DNA of 64,000 nucleotides from Aradus depressus (Eukaryota > Arthropoda > Insecta > Hemiptera > Aradidae): NCBI GenBank assembly GCA_963662175.1, contig OY759215.1:56871213-56935212 (forward strand), given 5' to 3'. Of the stretch, positions 34,070-45,694 are shown piece by piece. The notes beneath the pieces were generated by a model. It saw only the letters and a list, made by a program, of their open reading frames with translations. It made no database searches and was not told the origin of the DNA. The position numbers and the translations under genes were made by a program. Position 1 is the stretch's first letter; every line of letters starts with the position of its first letter.

Positions 34070-35555
34070 TCGATGGGCAAACAAAAATTGAAACCCCTGA
34101 TCAAGACATGTATACAAAAGTTCACAGTGTCTTGAGAGCTAGTCTATACACCCCAAACACGGCGACAGAGCCCCCACATAAACCACATTTCTGCTTTTTG
34201 TTTTAAAGTTACCCCATATAATTTTTCATCCAACTGGCCTCCTAACTTTGCCTAACTAACTAGTGGCCATTTTTTCTTTCTCTAGTCCGAGTTTCAAGTT
34301 TAACTCGATTAGCTTTAGGGGCAGGAAACTTTTCTGTTTATTAATATCTTTACATTTTCCCCTTGAGTTCCAGAAGTGGGTAATTGTTGTTTGCCAAATT
34401 ATATTGTTAACAAAATAAAGAAAATAATTAGTAATAATTTAAGAGCAGTTTTGTAAATTAGTTTGCGTCATGTTTCACTAAGTTAAGGGCCAAAGATCGA
34501 AATATGAAACGAAAATTATTACTTGCACTTGAGATATAAAAAAAAGTTAACAAGAATTTTTCAAAATTAAATATTTGAAATTACATATTTTCCGAACCAA
34601 AAACATGTCAAAAGTAAACGAAATTTTAGTCTGTATAAGTGTGTTATTCCAAAACGGTAATAACAGCCCTTAGAAATATTTAAAAAATTATTTTTTCTTA
34701 TATTTTAAAACCGTTGTTTTGAAATTTCATAAAAATTAATTCAATGTTAAGGGTTAGCAGTATCTTCTAAAATTTGGAAATTTCACTCCAACATCCATCT
34801 CTATATGGTATTTTTCGTCAAATAAGCATTCGAATGTTAAGAGTCGGTAACGAAATGGTGAAAAATGTTTTTTACCAACTATACACATTTACATATAGAT
34901 AGATAGCGTTATCCCTTTCAAAATCAATACTGAGGTCATCCTGGCTTTGGTTCTCATTATGTTTGCAGACGCTAAGTGAAAAGTGATACAAAGTTTTGTT
35001 GCAGGTTTTATATTTCAGAAACTATGCTATATACTGAGGTGGCTCATTGTTACCTTTCCATCCCGCTCCTTCTGAGATAGTAGGGCCGTCATACGAATAA
35101 ATAAAGGACTGTCAGATACAAATGTTTTATAAGTTCAGTAACACAATACAAATACTTTGGACAGGACTTTAGTTAGTAGCGTGTCGTTGAGGTAACCCTT
35201 GGCTAGATCCTGCATCTCTCAGTTGCTGGGCAGGCCTTCTATCTCCAAGCTCTCTCAACACCTTCTGTTGACACCCTCTCTTCTTTCGGCTCAACGACTC
35301 TTCTCTATCAATGGTGACTTTAACGGCTCATACACTGGGTAATTGCGGACTTTATCGCTTACCTTGTTTAGTACGTCACTCTCTATTGTCAACACATTTA
35401 TAACTGTCCCCTGCAACGTGATTAGTGGACGCTTTCCAATTGACTTCACTGAGCACCGCGTCTTCCATCGTATTAAATATGGATATCGCTTGATAGATAC
35501 CTTGGTTTATAATACGTGCTGGATCACCAGTAAAGCTACAAGATGGACAGAAATA
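34070..35555. other. No gene seen
   Basis: Unique-looking AT-rich DNA up to the mariner-type MITE. A 130-codon frame (35343-35735) runs into the MITE arm and is not credible as a gene. Confidence 0.5.
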
Positions 35556-36051
35556 TACAGGGTGTCCAAAAAGTATGGAAACGGTCGAATTTCACGAAAA
35601 TTTCAGGTCCAAATGCAAAAACAAAAAAACACGTGTCCAATATTTTTTCAAAAGCTATTTAACGACACCAATATCGACCCCCCCCCCCCCCCCCACCCCC
35701 TGTGGGTGGGGCAGGGGGCAACTTTGAAAAGTTAAACGGGAACCCCTATTTTTTATTGCAGATTCGGGTTTCTTGCATCAAACATTTTTCGAAATTATTG
35801 ATGAAAAGTACTCAAATTTCGAAAAATGTTTCGAACAAAACTTACGTATTTTGATGCAAGAAACCCGAATCTGCAATAAAAAATAGGAGTTCCCGTTCAA
35901 CATTCCAAAGTTGCCCCCTGCCTCACCCACCAATATTGGTGTCGTTAAATAGCTTTTGAAAAAATATTGGACACATGTTTTTTTGTTTTTGCATTTGAAC
36001 CTGAAATTTTCATGAAATTCGACCGTTTCCATACTTTTTGGACACCCTGTA
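35556..36051. mobile_element. Mariner-type palindromic MITE, 492 bp, TA target duplication
   Basis: CAGGGTGTCCAAAAAGTATGG at the left end is mirrored at the right end, with TA at 35556-35557 and 36050-36051. The two arms, about 235 bp each, are near-complementary over their whole length, so the element could fold into one hairpin. It carries a run of about 16 C at 35679-35694 in one arm only. There is no transposase. Open frames in the arms are mirror images and not genes. Confidence 0.88.
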
Positions 36052-36290
36052 TGATGTGGCCATTACAGGACATTGTTATACCAACCACTTTTGTACAGAT
36101 CACTCCTCCTCTCCCTCCCTCTCTCAAAATCATTTCATATTGGCATTTCTGACGGTAATGTGTTGGCGTTAGGTTCTTTGTACAGCGTAATTCTGAGAGT
36201 GACTTTCTTATAACCAAGAATGCCAGTATAAATTAATTGGGGAGGGGGAGGTATTGATCTGTACAAAAATCCAGTAATGGTCACAAAATA
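36052..36290. mobile_element. MITE family D, fullest copy
   Basis: The ends TGTGGCCATTACAGGACA and CCAGTAATGGTCACA are inverted, with inner CAGATCACTCC / TGATCTGTAC motifs also inverted. It lies directly beside the mariner-type MITE. Partial copies are listed separately. Confidence 0.65.
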
Positions 36291-36481
36291 TATATTCTTT
36301 ATTGTTTGTATCCTTTTTAATAAAATACTACGAATAGTAAAGACATTTTTATATTTGATCCCATCTTATACTAAGAACTTAGTGCCCTCCTCCCCCCACC
36401 TTTGACTTAGTCCCCTACCAATAATTAACCTCAAATGTAATATTATTACTCGTTTGTGCCATGTTTTACAAAAAGACTGAT

Positions 36482-36602
36482 ATGAGGGCCCCGGTAGTTC
36501 AGAGCGTGCTTGCCTATTTAGCTCAGGCTGCTCTAGAGGCCTTCAGGTTTTTAGTCACGAGCCAGGACGATGCCAGGTACTCGTTAAAAACCTCTACTCT
36601 AT
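36482..36602 (+). mobile_element. SINE-1 head with internal deletions
   Basis: GGCCCCGGTAGTTCAGAGCG is a box A head. It is followed by a shortened box B area and CCAGGTACTCGTTAAAAACC from the body. Confidence 0.65.
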
Positions 36603-36604
36603 GA

Positions 36605-37860
36605 CTATACAGACCTGAACAAAATGACTATACGGAAAGTGGAAAACTATGGTTAGGACAGGACAATATACAGAGGTAGGAAGCAGTAACTCATCAAACT
36701 ATTGGAATGAAGGGACGGTACGGGATGGGATGGACGGAGGCTGGAGAGAGGTAGTGGAGATGTGATGTATAATGGGCCTGATGATGAGTGGTGGCGATAA
36801 TTTGCAAAGTTTGTGGCCAGATGTTAGCACTGCTAATAGGCCACTGCCCAGTGGCCACTTTGTATTCATGAGAAGTCTGTCCGTAGGGTGGCTACTTGCA
36901 AAACATAATATCTCCGTTTACCATCTCAACAATATTTGTTAACATATTGTTAAAAAAAAAAAAGAATAAAAATTCAACTGATGAAATGTATTACGAAGTC
37001 CTACTTTTCAAAGTTCTATTTTGTGGCTAGCTGACTTTTTAAATTGCACCCAAAGAAATTTATTCGATGTGTTCCAGGACATTCTTGTACCAACCACTTT
37101 TATACAGAACCCTCTTCCTTTCCCACCCCTACTAAAATTAATTTTATACTGACATAACTGGGTAAATGAAAGTAATGTGTTTAGATGGCGTCAGTGGTTT
37201 TCTTGGTTTCAATGTACAGAGTAATTATGAGTAGAGTAGGATGCCTAGATAGCTGACATAGATTTTGAAGGGATGGGATTATTGTTGTTATACTGAAGGG
37301 CAGATATATTTGCGACGGAGTGTAAAGAGAATGTGAACTGCCTTCTTGTGGTTTTTCTTCTCTCTCCACTTCTTGTATCAGGACTGAAGGAATATAAAGT
37401 GTTTTTGAAGATGTCTTGATGATAGGTCTAGGTCGAATCCAGCCCCAGGTGTGATCTAGTCTATAGTCCAGACATCTCCAAGAACAAGAACTTGGCAAAG
37501 TATCCGATACCTTACTCATAACGGTAGTATATGAGGTTCTTGTGTTGTTAACAGTTCGAATGGCGGGATAACAGTCGAGTAATTACAGTTGATATTCTCT
37601 CTCGTGTGTCTTGTATTTGCCACATTCATTAAATATTTACTTGGCGTATAATTGAACTGTTTAAATAATAATTATTCAAAATAATTAATTTTTAATTGTT
37701 TTAATCTGCCATTAAATGCGTTATTGATGAATCTGACTTTTACGGAAAATTATAATTTTTAATTATAATATTTTTTACTCTTTCTAATTTTTCCTGCCGA
37801 CAGGCAATTTTTAGCCGTTAACAAATGTTTAATAGCATTTAGTTCGTTATTTGAATTTGA
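36605..37860. other. No convincing gene
   Basis: Contains a MITE D fragment. A 112-codon minus-strand frame (37181-37519) has no recognisable domain and lacks supporting splice or repeat context. Confidence 0.45.
37072..37185 (+). mobile_element. MITE family D, partial
   Basis: CAGGACATTCTTGTACCAAC and CATAACTGGGTAAATGAAAG match the left half of family D. Confidence 0.55.
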
Positions 37861-37861
37861 A

Positions 37862-37980
37862 TATAAAATTTCATTCTATCAGAAGTTATCGTGCCCATAA
37901 ACAGAATTATTTTTTTTAGTTTTTGGATCGGGGTTCGGAAAACATGAAATTCCGCTGAAAACTCGAACATTCGAACAAGT
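37862..37980 (-). mobile_element. Family A fragment
   Basis: TTCTATCAGAAGTTATCGTG, GGAAAACATGAAATTCCGCT and GAAAACTCGAACATTCGAAC are the 5' segment in reverse. Confidence 0.5.
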
Positions 37981-37984
37981 TCTA

Positions 37985-39317
37985 GCTTTCTAACAGTTGA
38001 TTGTATTCTCATGAAAGTTCATATAAAGCATCCTTTCAAGCCTGGTTTGGCATTGTTTATTCAAGTAATACAACTTAGGACTTATTCAAATAATAACTTA
38101 TAGCATGTGGCATCTGGAAATTCTGAATTCTAAATTACTGGTCGGTTAAACTACTAGTTATAATAATAATAATGATTTTTTATATATTTAAATGTTAATA
38201 AATTGTGGGTTTATATTTATTCGAAAAAAAATAGTTTTACATAATTATATATAATGAATTTTGTTTTGTTAATAAATATTGTTCTTGAGATTAATGGTTG
38301 TAAAAAAAAAATATTGTTTCAACTTTTTAAATAAGTGTTCTGATATAAGATTGATCTTAATTTTTTTTTAAAGATTTTTGGTGTATATGGGCGGAGCCCT
38401 CATTAATTCTTCATATATGACCTTTTCGACACTAAATTTTGTGTCTTGTCTCGAAGGTCCATAAGAAGGGAGATTTAAAGGAAGAATAAAGACTTATCTT
38501 TTAAAAAACATAGAAAATGTGATTCACCGATGACTTTATGGGTTTGTGAAAACGCCAGAAGGAACTTATCTCTCCCTGAAATTGATTTGATGATGTTGAG
38601 TCTCCCCGCCCCCTATGTTTAGTGCCATGCAGTAACGCTGAGAACTGTGCATGTGTTCTGATTAGATAACCGCTACATTAATCAACGAAATTAGGAACTC
38701 ACCCCTAATGTTGGAGGTTCGTTGGCCTTGTCTACCAACCACAAAACAGCCAGGGTCCCAGTCCGCCCCCACCAACTCCGCATTAATATAAATTCTGGTC
38801 ATTATAATTCATGTCGACTATTCATGAATGTTTCGAATAGGGTGGCAACCTGTAAAAAAGTTGTTAATGGCCATACTGTTATATGACCTAGTTGGTGTGC
38901 CGTATGATGTTTACCCCATGAAAAGTAAAAAAAATAAATAAATAAAAACTACCCAATACCTATGGTAGAATATTACTTTTACACAATTTTTTTTATTCAG
39001 CTTTTCTGTTTTAAATCCGCATCTGTCAAAAGCAATCTTCTTGTCTTATTGTTTTTTTCGTGCCGCGAATGCTTAGAAAATTGTGTAAGGGGAGAAATAT
39101 ATATGAGTATTTTTTAAAAAACCAACAGTCTATCTTAACAAATGAATTTATGAATAATAAAATTATTTTAAAAATTAACAGTTGAAAAATAAAAAAACAA
39201 ATTATTCAAAAATATAGTTAATATTTCAATTTTATTTCACTGAAAAATATGTAATACACTTTTTCTTCGAGCGGTGTTAGATGGGAATATAAATAATAGA
39301 AAAAAAAAAAAAATGGT
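37985..39317. other. No gene seen
   Basis: AT-rich DNA, all frames broken, poly(A) run at 39299-39313 just before the SINE pair. Confidence 0.5.
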
Positions 39318-39500
39318 TGGTTATTGTTATGCATGCCCGGGCTTCAACTACGAGTTCATATCGCTTACTAGCGGGCGCTCTTTCATCGCTCTGATGGACA
39401 TGAGCCCGACTCTACTATGGGAGTCCTTAATTTTATCTACCTAGTTACCCGGGGGGTAGGGGTCTTGAACGAGTACCTCACGTTGTACAGGCTCGAGAAC
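39318..39500 (-). mobile_element. SINE-1, left arm of an inverted pair
   Basis: The plus strand reads the tail (GCATGCCCGGGCTTCAACTA) into the body and stops near AACATCGCTCACACAG, where an opposite copy begins. The head is missing. Confidence 0.8.
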
Positions 39501-39714
39501 ATCGCTCACACAGTCCTATGGATGGGACGTTAAGCGTAGGTTTCGAGCCTGTACAATGTCGGGTACTCGTTAAAGAACCCTGCCCTAGGTGAATGAAAAT
39601 TTGGGGTAGGCAAAATTTAGGACTCCCAAAGAATAGACGGGCTCATGTCCACCAGAACGACGAAAGAGCGCTCAGGTAGTAGGCGATATAATCTCATAGT
39701 TAAAGCCCGGTCAC
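39501..39714 (+). mobile_element. SINE-1, right arm of an inverted pair
   Basis: It starts at ATGGATGGGACGTTAAGCG and runs to TAGTTAAAGCCCGG on the plus strand. Together with the copy on its left it forms a foldback of about 390 bp with both tails outward. Confidence 0.8.
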
Positions 39715-40339
39715 ACTATATTTTTTTATTTCGTTATTTTTTAGTTATTTGCCACATCTAAAACTATCATAGGTTTAATTTGACCTTGTTTTTTTAAATG
39801 TATTTAGGGAAAGCAATCTTTGATACGCTATAACTCCGGTGCACATTGGTACTACTTCAAATTTGATATAAATTAAAGGTCACAAATTTTTTGTAATATA
39901 CTTTTGTCGTTTTCCTCGAAGGTTACTGGACCATCCACGTTTCTACTTGCAGACAACACGGACATACGCACTGGGGCTCAACCACTTTACTCTACTAGCA
40001 CACCACTCGGGCATACGCACTGGCCAAGATATGCTGCTTCTATGAAATGCTTCTACTGTGCTTTGCGATTGCTAGCTACTAGGGAAGTGAGGATGAGGGG
40101 GAATTGAAAAACTCCATTGGTATGCGTTAATTCCATTGCATAGCTACTGATCAGCTTATCTCCCCTTCAATCAAGAAAATAACTTAGGATTATCATCAGT
40201 TTAACTTGATGAAATTCAAAACGGTAGAAAGGGTAGGGGGAACCCTGAAGGAGACATCTGCCGCGGTTCATTTGTGGACGGTCTGTACTGATCTAATCCT
40301 CATTCGGGGGAAGCAGAACTCATGTGTGTGGAGGGGTAA
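39715..40339. other. No gene seen
   Basis: AT-rich DNA followed by the GC-richer flank of the 110 bp array. A 67-codon frame (39904-40107) is not recognised. Confidence 0.45.
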
Positions 40340-41060
40340 CTGTCAGATGTGGGTGGCAGTCAGATTGATAGCGGCAGGCCTGTAGGTGCTAAGGGAGTTT
40401 GGTGCAAGATGTTCTGTAAGTCAGGAAGACACGTTTGAAAGCCTCGGATCTGTCAGATGTGGGTGGCAGTCAAATTGATAGCGGCAGGCCTGTAGGTGCT
40501 AAGGGAGTTTGGTGCAAGATGTTCTGTAAGTCATGAAGACACGTTTGAAAGCCTCGGATCTGTCAGATGTGGGTGGCAGTCAAATTGATAGCGGCAGGCC
40601 TGTAGGTGCTAAGGGAGTTTGGTGCAAGATGTTCTGTAAGTCAGGAAGACACGTTTGAAAGCCTCGGATCTGTCAGATGTGGGTGGCAGTCAAATTGATA
40701 GCGGCAGGCCTGTAGGTGCTAAGGGAGTTTGTTGCAAGATGTTCTGTAAGTCAGGAAGACACGTTTGAAAGCCTCGGATCTGTCAGATGTGGTTGGCAGT
40801 CAGATTGATAGCGGCAGGCCTGTAGGTGCTAAGGGAGTTTGGTGCAAGATGTTCTGTAAGTCAGGAAGACACGTTTGAAAGCCTCGGATCTGTCAGATGT
40901 GGTTGGCAGTCAGATTGATAGCGGCAGGCCTGTAGGTGCTAAGGGAGTTTGGTGCAAGATGTTCTGTAAGTCAGGAAGACACGTTTGAAAGCCTGGGATC
41001 TGTCAAATGTGGGTGGCAGTCAAATTGATAGCGGCAGGCCTGTAGGTGGTAAGGGAGCTT
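40340..41060. repeat. Minisatellite, six full units of 110 bp plus a partial
   Basis: CTGTCAGATGTGGGTGGCAG starts units at 40340, 40450, 40560, 40670, 40780 and 40890; a diverged partial starts at 41000. Units differ by a few single bases. The left flank (CATCTGCCGCGGTTCATTTG, 40256) resembles 41307-41326, so the array sits inside a larger repeated segment. Confidence 0.93.
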
Positions 41061-41129
41061 GATGAGAGAGATTCAGTAAGTGCCTCTGTAAGTTCCTTCA
41101 GGAAGACCCTGATTTTTTAAACCCTTTCC

Positions 41130-41620
41130 CTCTTATTAAAATATACCATCAATATATCATATAAAGAAATTTCTTGTCAAGTTCCTTGATATAACTTATT
41201 CCATTTAAGCCGATTTTCGATGATTGAAAATTTGATTTTTTTTAATCTGACCAACTTTTTGAAATTCAAAGCGAAAGGGAGATGGAGCGTAAGCTTCAAA
41301 TGAGGCATCTGCCTCGGTTCATTTGTGTAGGGAGCAAGCAATGGAGGGCGAGAGGGGCTGAAAGAGCTTGCTTGATTGTGGCAGGTCTGTCTGTATGCGC
41401 TAAGGGTGCTTCATGGGGTTGGAGCGTCTGTAATCGCCTCAGGGTGGTCCCCCTTCTAAACCCCTCATAACTTCTCACATACTCCTCCCTCCTATTAGAA
41501 TGAGCCGTCCGTTAGTCTAATTCCATGAAAATTGCTTCTTGAGATAACTTGTTCCATTTAATGCCGATTTTATTTTAAATTTAGGGATGAAGTGAGTTGT
41601 TTCAATAAGTATTATTGATG
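41130..41620 (+). repeat. Diverged relative of the 110 bp array and its flanks
   Basis: CATCTGCCTCGGTTCATTTG, GGCAGGTCTGTCTGTATGCG and TAAGGGTGCTTCATGGGG match the array unit at low identity. ATAACTTATTCCATTTAAGC (41189) and ATAACTTGTTCCATTTAATG (41544) repeat each other. Confidence 0.55.
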
Positions 41621-42021
41621 AGAGACTCTTCATTCTATTCTAATAAAGCTGATTTAGCATTTATCTTTCTACTTGGTAGGTTTATTGTTAAATACCGGTC
41701 ATTAGCAGCGGGCTACCTAAAGGTTGCTGTATTATTCTATATTAATTGTTATATTAGTAAGTCCCAAATGAGGCGATCATTGGATATTTCTATCGTTCCT
41801 GAAATTCCTTCTCGCAAGAACAATTTTTGTGCCTTAGAAAACAAAAGCGATATAGAAACGAGAACGAACACTAGCATATATAATTTCATAGAAATATATA
41901 TAAATAGATGACAATTGGAACGTCCTCTTAGTCATGTTCGGGGGAGCTGAAAATATAGTCGTAGTTTTCATATTTTACTGGTTGCAAAATAAAAAGGTCG
42001 CAGATTAGTTATTATGAATGC

Positions 42022-42060
42022 TAGCCGTCTTTCTAGGTTGCCCCTCATCTTCAGCTAGCA
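42022..42060 (-). repeat. GCTAGC-flanked hairpin motif, copy 2
   Basis: On the minus strand GCTAGC, CTGAAGATGAGGGGCAACC, TAGAAAGACG and GCTAGC follow each other. The outer hexamers are self-complementary and can close a stem. Confidence 0.5.
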
Positions 42061-42434
42061 ACAAAAAAAAACTTTATTTAGTAACAGAGTTATAGAATTC
42101 TAATGGCTAAAATGAGTGTATAAAAATATTTATGAATAAATTCAATAAATAAGTAACATAAAATAAAGTGATATAAAAAGATAAAACTTTTCAAAAACAT
42201 CATCAATTTAAAAAGTAAATAAATAAAACTGTCCAATAAATAAAAATATAAATACTACTAAAAAGTTAATTCGAAAAATACGTTATTTCTCTTTCCCGTC
42301 TGAGTCACAAATGACAGGACTGAGCGCGTCAGGGCAGACAAAGTAATCCCCTCTCTAGAATTGAGGAGGGGGACTTTCCTTCTTCCTTTCCAATTTTATC
42401 TCTGTACTTTCAATAATATTCATCTTTCTACTTT

Positions 42435-42585
42435 TCTTCAGTTCTGGATATGGCCGAGTCGGCCTCATGTACTTTGAAGGATGTTGACAGAATTCTGAGA
42501 TCCCCACCCAACCGAGCTAGAACCTATGGGCCGGTTTGGACCCGCCATCTTGAGAACCGTAGACCCTGGCGGTTCTCCCAAACTG
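42435..42585 (-). mobile_element. Possible third tRNA-derived SINE
   Basis: On the minus strand GGCGGGTCCAAACCGGCC resembles a box B, preceded by CCGCCAGGGTCTACGGTTC. A body of about 100 bp follows. Only one copy is seen here. Confidence 0.35.
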
Positions 42586-42589
42586 ATGT

Positions 42590-43834
42590 TTTAATTGGAG
42601 AACGGAGGGGGCTCCAATAAGGGCTGTTTTCAATGCTCATTACAATTCAGGGCCCGGTACGCCCCTTGGTAAGTAGCCCACACGTGCCTCCCTTCACAGA
42701 GCCTGGGCCCTCCCTGCCTCAGAACAGCTTCTCCCACTCCTCTACTTTATAAATAAATTGAAGATACTCCAAGTCTCCCTTAACACCCTTAAGTTTTTAT
42801 AAACTTTGACGATTTCCCCCGATTACCACGTTTTCAACTTAAGTATCTTTTTTCCTTCTTTTTTTTTTTATTTTTTCTTCATTTTCTTTTAAAGTATAAA
42901 GTATATACTTAAAAATTTCTAGAAAGTTCATCATTAATGGCTAGTCATCGTGAGAGATAATCTTAAAAGTGACATTCCAATTTTTTTTTAAAAGGACTTA
43001 TCTTATTTACCGAACAGATACTTAGTGGATCTTCAAGACTATCCTCTTTTTATGACCAATACTAGTTACCTCAAGAAAGATGAGGGGTCCGAAAAGAACA
43101 TTTTGTTGACCATCTTCTATGAAGGAAGCCTGGGAACATTATTTTTGCTCTACACTACCTACAATGATTCCTGCTCCCCACAAAGATTTTTGAAGAACTG
43201 TTGAGGAGGAGCTGAGTTAGCCTTGAAACATGACTTTAGAAGTTATGCCCGCCTGAAAACGGGAAATATTTGCCTTCTTATATGCACAAAAAAAAAAAAA
43301 AAATTATTTGAAGGAAATTACTCTAAGAAAATACGCTTAAGTAATTTCATAAATTTTATTATAAGAAATATTCCATCTGGAATTGTTTTCTTTGATTAGA
43401 AATGATATATTGATTGTAATGGCCGATGGAGGGCTAATAAATGTCTGAACAACTGTTGTAACATTCATAACATTTTAAGTGTTCAAACGTTATTTTTAAC
43501 ACACTTAAAACTTACAATAAACATTATATTTTAATTTTTTTCTAGTAGGTATATCTTTCTTAAAAAAAATTAAATAAAAATGAAAAGTAAATTCTTAAAT
43601 AATCAAAGACATGTAAAATTAATCAGCAAATTCAAAATGTATTTATTCGTTTCGCCCAACAGCTTGCGCGATTTTTCTGGATTTTCGGTAACATAATCCA
43701 TAAAAATTTAAGAATTTGACATACGTGGTCATAATTTTCGTGTACGTTTTGTTTGAGGTTCCCATACCGATGGATGTTTATTCTTATTAATTTTTTTTAA
43801 AGGAAAGAAGAAATGTTTCATTGTGTTTAACTTC
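42590..43834. other. No gene seen
   Basis: Unique-looking DNA, including a GC-richer part at 42590-42740 without a frame of note. Confidence 0.5.
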
Positions 43835-44150
43835 TCCAGCTATACGAAAAGTAGGTGAATAAGTTAAAAATTTAATGATGAATCATCCCTGGAATTTCAT
43901 GTTTAGATCCCTGTTTCAAAAAATGAAAAAAAAAAAAGAAACATTAACACGATAATTCCCGATAGATTGCATGCATTGACACTAAATTTTATATGTGTAC
44001 CCATAATCCCTATATGGACGGCACATATTGATTTTCAGCCAAATCGCCCGAAGGGAAGGGAGGGGTAAGAGGAGGGGACTCGACACAAAAACTCCAGTTA
44101 CTGCCGATGGATTCAGAAGCTCCTATGTACCTAAGTCAACTATTGATTTC
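43835..44150 (+). mobile_element. Family A, 3'-truncated, next to the LINE
   Basis: CTTCTCCAGCTATACGAAAA, CACGATAATTCCCGATAGAT and TCAGCCAAATCGCCCGAAGG match family A; the copy stops about 20 bp before the LINE begins. Confidence 0.7.
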
Positions 44151-44173
44151 TAAAATAAATAAAAACAAAAAAG

Positions 44174-44916
44174 TTGTTTAATTTATCTGACATGCCCACC
44201 TCCATCCACACAATGACAGCTACATACGCCGATGACACCGCCATCTTAGCTGCTGCTGACCTTCACATACACTCCTCATTTACACTACAACACCATCTCA
44301 CACAAATTGAAAACTGGTGCAACACATGGAAAATCAAACTAAATACAGAAAAATCACAGCACATCACATTTACACTTCGACGAGAAACATGCCCCCCCGT
44401 TTTCATCTACGACAAGCCCCTCCCTCAAACTAATACTGTACGATACCTAGGACTGACATTGGATCGAAGACTGACATGGAATCCTCACACACGTCTCACA
44501 CGAAACACGCTGAACCGTCGACTCAAAATACTCTACGGACTTCTAAATAGACGATCAAAATTAGACATGACACAAAAACGGAACTGTTATACTTACTTAC
44601 TTAGACCATTATGGACATACGGATCACAGATATACGGTTCAGCAAAAACATCCAACATCAAACGAATTCAGGCATTTCAGTCAAAAACCTCAGACTGATA
44701 ACACAATGCCCCCCATACATAAACAACAGAACACTTCATAACGATCTTATGATACACACAGTACCCGACACAATACAAACTATTTACATACGTTTTTTTA
44801 GAAAACTTTACACACATACAAATCCAGAAATACGTACTTTATCTTCACAACACTTACCACAAAACCCCCCACGAAGGTTGAAGAGGAGGTGGAACCGCGA
44901 CTTACTGCCACCTTAA
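44174..44916 (+). pseudogene. Reverse transcriptase C-terminal part of a Jockey-like LINE, frameshifted
   Basis: The first frame (44174-44698) holds the RT catalytic motif Y-A-D-D at 44225-44236, then W-x-I-K-L-N-x-x-K-S and V-R-Y-L-G-L-T-L-D-R-R-L-T-W, the order seen in Jockey-clade RTs. At about 44690 it stops, and the homology continues in another frame to 44916, ending in P-R-R-L-K-R-R-W-N-R-D-L, the usual Jockey C-terminus. One indel near 44685-44700 explains the break. Endonuclease and the first RT motifs are missing. It is a dead copy. Confidence 0.85.
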
Positions 44917-45019
44917 TTCCTATTCGTTCTTAATATTTTTATTTTTTTTTATTCTTTTACATTATTTTCCTTCACTTTTATCATCTCTCTTACCCATTCC
45001 ATCAAAGTTGTCTTTCAAT

Positions 45020-45090
45020 TCCTTTTTATTTATTTATTTATTTTTTTAATTATTATTATTATTATTATTTATTTATTTTTTTTTTTCCCT
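45020..45090. repeat. TTTA and ATT microsatellites in the LINE 3' UTR
   Basis: (TTTA)n followed by (ATT)n and (TTTA)n within about 70 bp. Confidence 0.8.
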
Positions 45091-45313
45091 TGTCCTTATA
45101 ATTAATATAAATTTTCGTCCCGAGGACCTACCACTGGGTGGCCTTCCTCTCACATGCCATTCACGCCAACGTCTGCATACCTACCAACATAGATGCTGGT
45201 TGTTGCCCCCTAGCAACAGTTGCATCTTTATGAATAAAAGCCAAAAAAAAAAAAAAAAACTTTTGTGTTGTCTAATTCAACAAAAATATATAGGTACATA
45301 TCGTGTACCTAGT

Positions 45314-45690
45314 GTGGTCCTCATGCTGCTCCTGTGTCCCTAACAGCCCTAGGATGCCCCATTGGCAGTACATGGGTTTATCAGTGGCTCAGCACCTACT
45401 GTGGTTCTCGTGCTGCTCCTGTGTCCCTAACAGCCCTAATGCCCCATTGGCAGTACATGGGTATATCAGTGGCTCAGCACCTACTGTGGTCCTCATGCTG
45501 CTCCTGTGTCCCTAACAGCCCTAGGATGCCCCATTGGCAGTACATGGGTATATCAGTGGCTCAGCACCTACTGTGGTCCTCATGATGCTCCTGTGTCCCG
45601 AAGAGCCCTAGGATGCCCCATTGGAAGGTGCAGGGGTCCTGCAATGGACCCCAGTACATGGGTTTATCAGTGGCTCAGCACCTCGTCAGC
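45314..45690. repeat. Minisatellite, about four units of 85-87 bp
   Basis: GTGGTCCTCATGCTGCTCCT starts units at 45314, 45401, 45486 and 45573. Each holds CCCCATTGGCAGTACATGGG. The last unit carries an insertion of about 35 bp (GAAGGTGCAGGGGTCCTGC region). It begins about 55 bp after the LINE poly(A). Confidence 0.9.
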
Positions 45691-45694
45691 TCAA

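Larger units (their letters stand above)
44170..45259 (+). mobile_element. Jockey-like LINE, 5'-truncated, with 3' UTR and poly(A)
   Basis: The copy starts inside the reverse transcriptase, continues to the end of ORF2, and has a 3' UTR of about 330 bp with TTTA and ATT microsatellites, an AATAAA at 45233 and a 17 bp poly(A) at 45243-45259. The 5' truncation and poly(A) end are typical of target-primed LINE insertion. Two shorter copies of the same 3' end lie at 10148-10262 and 33797-33930. Confidence 0.85.
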
